Assembly: GCF_020554865.1 (NCBI RefSeq)
Contig: NZ_JAJCIC010000064.1
Location: 1-11,758, forward strand
From: Lacrimispora sp. 210928-DFI.3.58
Lineage (GTDB): Bacteria; Bacillota; Clostridia; Lachnospirales; Lachnospiraceae
Length of the DNA stretch: 11,758 bases
Direction of reading: 5' to 3'
Every line of letters begins with the position of its first letter. Position 1 is the first letter of the stretch. Below the pieces are notes generated by a model, which ran no database searches, was not told where the DNA came from, and saw only the letters and a program-made list of their open reading frames with translations. Positions 7,034 through 11,758 of this stretch are shown one piece after another. The position numbers and the translations under genes are program-made.

Positions 7034-7249
7034 ATGGCAAAAAACGAGAACAGTAATTTTTCTTATATGACTCGCCGCATTGGCGGCACCACCTATAAAG
7101 TTAAAGTAGTATTCAGCGATACAGAGAAAGAAACAATGGAGGATAAAATTTTACGGATGATTCGCAATGAAACGGTTACAACTGGTGGAACTTGTGGTAT
7201 AATAGATTCACCACAAATGAGCCGACAGTCTGAAAGGAGCGCATCATGA
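7034..7249 (+). CDS. tnpW: TnpW-family transposon-encoded protein
   Basis: A 71-residue protein with a GGAGG nine bases before the ATG. The core, RIGGTTYKVKVVFSDTEKET followed by MEDKILRMIRNE, is the TnpW signature I know from Tn4451-like elements: a G-x-T-Y-x-V strand pair and then the KILRMIRNE helix. The last ~20 residues (GIIDSPQMSRQSERSAS) are encoded by DNA that also contains the recombinase promoter and operator-like repeat. The stop overlaps the recombinase start (ATGA), so the two are translationally coupled. The function of TnpW is not established; this coupling suggests a partner or regulator of the recombinase. Confidence 0.85.
   Translation: MAKNENSNFSYMTRRIGGTTYKVKVVFSDTEKETMEDKILRMIRNETVTTGGTCGIIDSPQMSRQSERSAS
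7175..7216 (+). promoter_or_regulatory. Recombinase promoter with operator-like inverted repeat
   Basis: GTTACA (7175-7180), a 17-base spacer and a perfect TATAAT (7198-7203) preceded by TG-G give a strong extended -10 promoter 43 bases before the recombinase ATG. TTGTGGT (7193-7199) and ACCACAA (7210-7216) form an inverted repeat that encloses the -10 box, a typical repressor arrangement. The whole unit lies within the 3' end of tnpW, so the recombinase can be expressed without tnpW. Confidence 0.68.
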
Positions 7250-7264
7250 GCGTAAAACAGACTG
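7226..7264 (+). promoter_or_regulatory. Inverted repeat enclosing the recombinase RBS and start
   Basis: CAGTCTG (7226-7232) and CAGACTG (7258-7264) are perfect inverted arms, and the 25-base loop contains AAAGGAG and the ATG. The broken recombinase at 2710 has the same heptamers, in the opposite order, around its own RBS and start. An mRNA hairpin that restrains translation, or a protein-binding site, is possible. Confidence 0.42.
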
Positions 7265-9327
7265 AAGGAAAAATCACAGCTTTATATGAAAGACTGTCCC
7301 GTGATGATGACCAGACTGGTGATAGCAACAGTATTGTCAATCAGAAACAATACCTCGAAAGCTATGCCCATCAGAAAGGTTATACGAACTGTCAGCACTA
7401 TACCGATGACGGTTGGAGTGGAGGGAATTTTGAGCGTCCCGCCTGGAAACAGCTTATTGCCGACATTGAAGCGGGCAAAGTTGCTCATGTCATTGTAAAA
7501 GATATGAGCAGGGCGGGGCGTGACTATCTGCAAACAGGCTTTTACACGGAGGTATTCTTCCGTCAGCATCATGTTCACTTTGTGGCGATTGCCAACAGCG
7601 TGGACAGCGACGATCAGAACAGCAATGAGTTTGCCCCGTTCCTCAACATTATGAACGAGTGGTATCTTCGTGATTTGAGCCGCAAGCAGAAAACAGCGAT
7701 CCGTGTGAAAGGCGAATCCGGCAAGCCTACCACCAACTGTGCCATTTATGGCTACAAGAAAATGCCGGGAGATAAGTACAGTTGGTATATCGACGAGGAA
7801 GCCGCTGCGGTTGTCCGCCGTATTTTCAGGCTGACCATCGAGGGAAACGGTCCTTATGACATCGCTCGTATCCTCTATGACGATAAGGTGGAAACTCCTG
7901 CGGTCTACGCCGCAAAGCAGGGGCGTGGCGTTTGGAAAAGCAAAGAGGAATTTCCCAACCCTTATAACTGGAGTGGTTATATCGTCGGGCAGATTCTCTC
8001 CAAGCCTGAATATATGGGGCATACGGTCAACTTCCGTTCTCACAAGCAGTCCTACAAGGACAAAAATCCGGTTATGAATCCGCAGGAGGACTGGCTGATC
8101 TTTGAGAACACCCACGAAGCGATTGTAGATAAGGAAATGTGGGAGCTTGCACAGAAACTGCGAAAGACACCGAGACGCCACGATACACTTGGCGAAGCCA
8201 ATCCACTGACTGGACTTCTGTTCTGTGCTGACTGCGGAGCGAAAATGACCAATCACCGTTCCAAAGGCGGTACGGAGAACAATCCCTACCCCTCCGACTT
8301 TTATGACTGTTCCTCTTATACGCTGGCACATCAAAAACGCACCCATGCTTGCAGCGGTCACTATATTCGGACAAAAGCGGTCAGAGAGCTTGTTTTGGAA
8401 ACCATCCGAACAGCCAGCACCTTTGCCATCGCCAATCAGGATGAGTTTATGAAAAAGGTGCGTTCTGCTTCTCAAATCAGACAGGCGGAAGTCGCAAAGG
8501 ATACCAAACGCAAGTTGAACAAAGACCGTAGGCGTATTGCCGAGCTTGATACCATTATCAAAAAGCTCTACGAATCTTTTGCCATTGGGCGCATTACCGA
8601 TGAGCGCTTTGATACTCTGCTTGCAGAATACGAAGCGGAGCAGAAGACTCTTGTCACATCTGTATCGGATGCAGAATCGCATCTGTCCTCTTTTGAGGAA
8701 GATACTGACCGTGCGGCGCAGTTCCTTTCACTGGCAAAGAAGTACACCGACTTTTCCGAACTGACTACTCCAATGATCAATGAGTTTATTGAAAAAATCA
8801 TTGTCCACGCCCCGGAAAAGATTGACGGGGATCGGGTGCAGGAGGTTGAGATTTATCTGAAATTTATCGGACGGTTTGAACTGCCCGAACCAGAGCTGAC
8901 ACCGGAGGAGATCAAGCGGCAGGAACAGCTTCGCAGACACCGCATCAAGAGCCGGGAACGCTACCAAAAAATCAAGGCTGGTGAACACGCAGTTGGTCAG
9001 CCATTTAAGCTAATCTGTAAATGCTGCGGTGAAGAATTTGAATCCAAGCGGTCAAATACTCTGTTTTGCAGTCCGAAGTGCCGTACCAAATTTTACCGGC
9101 AGGAAGCAGCGGAAAACAGAAAGCGGGAATGTGTCTGCGAGAACTGCGGAAAAACTTTTACCGCTACACGGAAAGATGTAAAATACTGTTGTGATGATTG
9201 CAGGACGGAAGCAAACCGCAGGATGCAGAAAGAACGCAATGCTGCGAAGCAAATAAAAGAGAAAGAACCGGTATTGCTTGATGCCCCGCCTATTAAAGAA
9301 AATGGGCAAGAACAGAAAACCGCATAA
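7246..9327 (+). CDS. TnpX-type large serine recombinase
   Basis: A 693-residue site-specific recombinase that should excise and integrate the element through serine-linked strand exchange, probably at GA dinucleotides as for TnpX and TndX. Resolvase domain ~9-150: ITALYERLSRDD with nucleophile S18, SNSIVNQK, and VIVKDMSRAGRDYL with the conserved arginines. The recombinase domain runs ~170-300. The zinc ribbon has C327, C330, C355 and C369. A coiled coil follows at ~395-470. A DUF4368-like segment spans ~480-580 (FSELTTPMINEFIEKIIVHA). The tail adds two further Cys4 modules, C591/C594/C608/C612 and C631/C634/C648/C652, with identical CxxC-x13-CxxxC spacing, then a basic Lys-rich end. ATG overlaps the tnpW stop; the RBS is AAAGGAG. 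It appears intact and full length. Confidence 0.95.
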   Translation: MSVKQTEGKITALYERLSRDDDQTGDSNSIVNQKQYLESYAHQKGYTNCQHYTDDGWSGGNFERPAWKQLIADIEAGKVAHVIVKDMSRAGRDYLQTGFYTEVFFRQHHVHFVAIANSVDSDDQNSNEFAPFLNIMNEWYLRDLSRKQKTAIRVKGESGKPTTNCAIYGYKKMPGDKYSWYIDEEAAAVVRRIFRLTIEGNGPYDIARILYDDKVETPAVYAAKQGRGVWKSKEEFPNPYNWSGYIVGQILSKPEYMGHTVNFRSHKQSYKDKNPVMNPQEDWLIFENTHEAIVDKEMWELAQKLRKTPRRHDTLGEANPLTGLLFCADCGAKMTNHRSKGGTENNPYPSDFYDCSSYTLAHQKRTHACSGHYIRTKAVRELVLETIRTASTFAIANQDEFMKKVRSASQIRQAEVAKDTKRKLNKDRRRIAELDTIIKKLYESFAIGRITDERFDTLLAEYEAEQKTLVTSVSDAESHLSSFEEDTDRAAQFLSLAKKYTDFSELTTPMINEFIEKIIVHAPEKIDGDRVQEVEIYLKFIGRFELPEPELTPEEIKRQEQLRRHRIKSRERYQKIKAGEHAVGQPFKLICKCCGEEFESKRSNTLFCSPKCRTKFYRQEAAENRKRECVCENCGKTFTATRKDVKYCCDDCRTEANRRMQKERNAAKQIKEKEPVLLDAPPIKENGQEQKTA

Positions 9328-9338
9328 TAAATGACGCT

Positions 9339-9378
9339 GAAGGCGACTTGTGAGAATACAATCTCATGAGCCGCCTTC
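9339..9378 (+). terminator. Long hairpin after the recombinase gene
   Basis: GAAGGCG (9339-9345) pairs with CGCCTTC (9372-9378). After one mismatch the stem continues through two G-T pairs to a GTGAGA/TCTCAT top with a ~6-base loop. TTTGCGTTTT follows, so termination is likely though the T tract is interrupted. Confidence 0.6.
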
Positions 9379-9419
9379 TTTGCGTTTTCAGCCGGATACG
9401 GCAGAAAGGAATAAAATTT

Positions 9420-9626
9420 ATGACAGAAAATGAAAAGAAGCTTTTGCAGGCGAAGCATAGATTGGAAGAAGCACAGATGCGTGACCGGCAGAAAGAGCGA
9501 AAAGCACGGACACGGCGGCTGATTCAGGAAGGTGCGATTTTGGAGAAAGCATTACCGCAGACAACACAGATGGCTTTGAAACAGTTGGAGGATTTTTTAT
9601 GCGAAGTATTCAAACCAATCCGATGA
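9420..9626 (+). CDS. DUF3847-like small protein
   Basis: A 68-residue, almost entirely helical charged protein (ENEKKLLQAKHRLEEAQMRD, then RQKERKARTRRLIQEGAILE, then a C-terminal MALKQLEDFLCEVF). It matches the layout I remember for DUF3847: a coiled-coil N-terminus, a central H/TRRL-x-x-x-G-A-x-L-E block and a short C-terminal helix. AGAAAGGA lies ~10 bases before the ATG. DUF3847 genes usually sit next to MobA/MobL relaxases in clostridial elements, as here, so an accessory role in the relaxosome or in plasmid-like maintenance is plausible. It is closed by its own strong terminator. Confidence 0.8.
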   Translation: MTENEKKLLQAKHRLEEAQMRDRQKERKARTRRLIQEGAILEKALPQTTQMALKQLEDFLCEVFKPIR

Positions 9627-9634
9627 TTTTTATG

Positions 9635-9665
9635 AGCGACCGGCTATCGGTCGCTTTTTCTTTTT
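9635..9665 (+). terminator. Intrinsic terminator after the DUF3847 gene
   Basis: AGCGACCG/CGGTCGCT (9635-9642, 9648-9655), a perfect 8-bp stem with loop GCTAT, is followed by a nearly unbroken T tract to 9665. It begins nine bases after the stop codon. Confidence 0.92.
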
Positions 9666-9669
9666 CCCG

Positions 9670-9709
9670 AAGGGCGCACTTACTCACCACCTGCAAAGCA
9701 GGCGGTGGT
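9670..9709 (-). other. MOBQ-type origin of transfer
   Basis: Read on the minus strand, an inverted repeat (9709-9686, arms ACCACC and GGTGGT with a CCTGC/GCAGG inner part) is followed after three bases (GAG) by TAAGTGCGCCCT. This is the nic core of RSF1010-type MOBQ origins as I remember it, including the inverted-repeat-plus-three-bases layout. By analogy the nick is between 9675 and 9674 on the minus strand. The transferred strand would then lead toward the recombinase, so the relaxase gene would enter last. The adjacent MobA/MobL relaxase is the expected enzyme. Confidence 0.82.
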
Positions 9710-9990
9710 ATCCCTCCCGTTGGTCAGGCTCATGCGCTCCTCACGAACTGTATTCCAGACAGTTCTCCAGAGGGGGCAGGCAATGTCGCAAGCGAACATT
9801 CCCTGTGCAGTCGGCTCTATATTTTGCGCTATCAGCAAAACGATGGGGTGGCATATTGCCACCCCATCCCGCCGCCTGCCTGCGAAAACCTGCCACCGGC
9901 AGCTTTTACGCAGTTATGGGTATCTCCTTTCCGGCGACACCCATTTTCTCATTTCAAAAGAGAAACAGAAAGAAAGGACGGTGAAAACAA
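9710..9990 (+). other. Hairpin-rich leader of the MobA/MobL relaxase gene
   Basis: About 280 bases without a convincing gene. Inverted repeats: GAACTGT/ACAGTTC (9745-9751, 9759-9765); AATGTCGC against GCGAACATT with a bulge (9782-9800); TTTTGC/GCAAAA (9822-9827, 9835-9840); a perfect 12-bp stem GATGGGGTGGCA/TGCCACCCCATC with a 3-base loop (9842-9868); and CTGCC/GGCAG (9890-9902). TATATT at 9818-9823 could be a -10 box, but its -35 is poor. This could include relaxosome binding sites, a leading-strand conversion signal or an attenuator. Confidence 0.55.
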
Positions 9991-11694
9991 ATGGCAATTT
10001 ATCATCTGGAAGCAAAAGTAGTCAGCCGTGGTACAGGAAGAAGCGCTGTTGCAGCTTCCGCTTATCTGAGTTGTTCTAAAATCCTCAATGAATATGATGG
10101 GGTGCTACATGACTACACCCGCAAGAAAGGATTGGTCTGGCAGGAAGTATTCCTACCAGAGTTCGCCCCGTCAGAATGGAAAGAACGGGGCGTGCTTTGG
10201 AACGCCGTAGAAGAAAATGAAAAGACAAAAGACAGCCGACTTGCCCGTGAATTTGTGGTTGCCCTGCCGATTGAGTTGAGCGAAGCACAGTGGAAAAAGC
10301 TGCTATCCGATTTTATTTCTGACACCTTTGTAGCTGATGGGCTGTGTGCGGATGTGGCCATTCACGATCCTGACCCGCCCGGTCATAATCCCCATGCCCA
10401 CATCATGCTGACCGTGCGCCCATTGGACGAAAACGGAAAGTGGCAATACAAGACTGAGAAAGAATATCTTTGCATAAAGAATGGTGAGGAACGGGGCTTT
10501 ACCGCCGCCGAGTTCAAGGCGGCGCAGGCGGACGGATGGGAGAAACAATATCAGTACAAGGTAGGCAGGAAAAAAGTGTATATGACACCCTCCGAAGCTG
10601 AGAAGCATGGATATGAGCGTGTCAACAAATATCCCAAAAGCACCAAGTTCGGCAGGCAAAATCCTATCTCCGAGCGTTGGAACAGCGAAGAACAACTTGT
10701 TTTATGGAGAGCAGCGTGGGCTGATGTGACGAATCGCCATTTGGAGACTGCCGGACACGAAGAACGCATCGACCACCGCAGTCATGCAGATCGGGGCTTG
10801 ACCGAGCAGCCCACCATTCACGAGGGTGTGGTTGCAAGAACATTGGAGAAAAAGGGCATTGTTTCTGACCGCTGTGAGTTGAATCGTCAGATTAAGGCAG
10901 ACAACGCCCTTCTGCGGGAATTGAAAACGACAGTGAAAAAGCTGATGCAGGCAGTAAAGGATACGCTTCCCGCATTGGCCGAAGCAATGGAATCTTTGCG
11001 GGAAAAAATGATTATTTTCCGCTATCAGGTGCTTCACCTCCAATCGAGTAAAGGATATATCTCCAAAAATCTCAATGCACTGCGTCCTGAGTTGGAGCGA
11101 TATGTTGGGCTTGTTTCACAGATCAAAGAAAAGAGTAAGGAACGGAAAACAATACTCACAGAAAAGAAATCTACTTCCATATTGCAGATACCAAAGCACC
11201 GGGAGCTTTCCCGCCGTATAGCGGAACTGACCGAGGAGTTGGAGGAACTGAAATCGGAAAAAGTGCTTCTTCTGCAAGCCTTGCAATACCCAGAGGACGC
11301 AGGCACAGATACCATCCGAAAAGATATTGCCGCAATGGAGGAATGGCTGAAAAGGCTGGAACAGCAGGAGCAGAAATATGCTGCAGAGCTTGGCCATGCG
11401 CTTGCAGAATACGCCGAACTGAAAGAACAGGCAGCGGAGTTTGATGCTGGCGAATTGATGAGCGAACGCCTTGCTATTCGCCCTGGCAAAGAACGCTCTG
11501 CCGCTGCCCGTGTTCAGTCTGCCTACGGCGAAAAATACCAGCTGCTGACGATGTATGACAGCAAACGGGATATAACCGAAATGCTCGGTGAAGAAGCTGA
11601 AACCCGCTCTGTGTGGGAACGATTGCAGCAGAAGCAGCAACGCCAGAAAACACAGCCACAGAAAAAAGCAAAACGACACGAACAGGAACGGTAA
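9991..11694 (+). CDS. MobA/MobL family relaxase (MOBQ)
   Basis: A 567-residue relaxase that should nick the MOBQ oriT ~300 bases upstream and pilot the strand for mobilization. The N-terminal ~260 residues are the MobA/MobL domain. The motif GRSAVAASAYLSCSKI contains the likely catalytic Y25; LAREFVVALPIEL is motif II. The metal-binding HNPHAHIMLTVRPL has H132, H135 and H137, with H125 upstream. HEERIDHRSHADRGL is the conserved end of the domain. From ~290 to 520 the protein is a long Glu/Lys-rich coiled coil of unknown function, ending in a basic Gln/Lys tail. The RBS (AAAGGA) is about a dozen bases from the ATG, so the start is supported more by the family N-terminus MAIYHLEAKVVSRG. It looks intact. 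No secretion genes are present, so transfer would need a helper. Confidence 0.95.
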   Translation: MAIYHLEAKVVSRGTGRSAVAASAYLSCSKILNEYDGVLHDYTRKKGLVWQEVFLPEFAPSEWKERGVLWNAVEENEKTKDSRLAREFVVALPIELSEAQWKKLLSDFISDTFVADGLCADVAIHDPDPPGHNPHAHIMLTVRPLDENGKWQYKTEKEYLCIKNGEERGFTAAEFKAAQADGWEKQYQYKVGRKKVYMTPSEAEKHGYERVNKYPKSTKFGRQNPISERWNSEEQLVLWRAAWADVTNRHLETAGHEERIDHRSHADRGLTEQPTIHEGVVARTLEKKGIVSDRCELNRQIKADNALLRELKTTVKKLMQAVKDTLPALAEAMESLREKMIIFRYQVLHLQSSKGYISKNLNALRPELERYVGLVSQIKEKSKERKTILTEKKSTSILQIPKHRELSRRIAELTEELEELKSEKVLLLQALQYPEDAGTDTIRKDIAAMEEWLKRLEQQEQKYAAELGHALAEYAELKEQAAEFDAGELMSERLAIRPGKERSAAARVQSAYGEKYQLLTMYDSKRDITEMLGEEAETRSVWERLQQKQQRQKTQPQKKAKRHEQER

Positions 11695-11706
11695 GCCACC
11701 GTTCCT
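11684..11706 (+). repeat. Hairpin overlapping the relaxase stop codon
   Basis: AGGAACGGT (11684-11692) and ACCGTTCCT (11698-11706) form a perfect 9-bp stem with a 5-base loop that contains part of the TAA stop. No T-run follows. It may stabilise the mRNA end or act with the next hairpin as a terminator. Confidence 0.6.
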
Positions 11707-11723
11707 CAGACTGTAGACAAAGT

Positions 11724-11756
11724 TGGTGCTAGTTGATTACGCCCAGCACCACTTTT
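11724..11756 (+). terminator. Probable terminator downstream of the MobA/MobL relaxase
   Basis: TGGTGCT (11724-11730) pairs perfectly with AGCACCA (11745-11751) around a 14-base loop, followed by CTTTT. The T-run is short and the window ends two bases later, so the call is tentative. Confidence 0.45.
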
Positions 11757-11758
11757 CT

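Noticed and set aside
7282..8682. 466-codon open frame on the minus strand opposite the recombinase
   Set aside because: It lies wholly within the recombinase gene, whose motifs are clear. The antisense frame has no RBS or recognisable domain and is a codon-bias shadow.

Overview
The window looks like DNA from a gut-type clostridial Firmicute (Lachnospiraceae/Oscillospiraceae-like). The evidence is strong AGGAGG-type ribosome binding sites and families typical of Tn4451- and Tn1549-like integrative elements: TnpV, TnpW, TnpX-type large serine recombinase, Cys-rich VLP protein, DUF3847 and RhuM. No chromosomal housekeeping gene is visible. Nearly everything is mobilization, recombination or cargo.

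Bases 1-2802 appear to be the end of a resident element. They hold a 3' gene fragment, a hairpin-rich leader with a candidate MOBP-type oriT, overlapping mobC and MOBP relaxase genes, a TnpW-like small gene, and the first ~31 codons of a TnpX-type recombinase with its own promoter and RBS. That recombinase frame breaks abruptly at a GA dinucleotide (2803-2804), the dinucleotide TnpX/TndX recombinases use.

Bases 2803-11758 read as a second, nested element whose right end lies outside the window. Its left edge carries a 36-nt inverted repeat, then a 20-nt sequence that recurs in inverted orientation at the promoter of the downstream recombinase. Next come tnpV and a bidirectional terminator. 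A three-gene cargo operon on the minus strand follows, reading toward the terminator: acidic protein with a sigma-70 region 4-like end, then a DUF6076-like Cys4 protein, then RhuM. A divergent control region with an 18-bp palindrome separates it from the plus-strand genes: Cys-rich VLP protein, tnpW, full-length serine recombinase, DUF3847 protein, a MOBQ-type oriT and a MobA/MobL relaxase.

The likely logic is this. The serine recombinase, translationally coupled to tnpW, excises and integrates the inner element. MobA/MobL nicks the MOBQ oriT, so the excised circle could be mobilized by a helper conjugation apparatus, since no type IV secretion genes are present. The upstream mobC/MOBP pair is a separate mobilization system belonging to the interrupted resident element. 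The minus-strand operon is accessory cargo of unknown function and is the best candidate for an undescribed system. A Cys4 module of nearly constant spacing occurs four times in three different genes of the inner element.

Family names are from memory and protein patterns; no database search was run.
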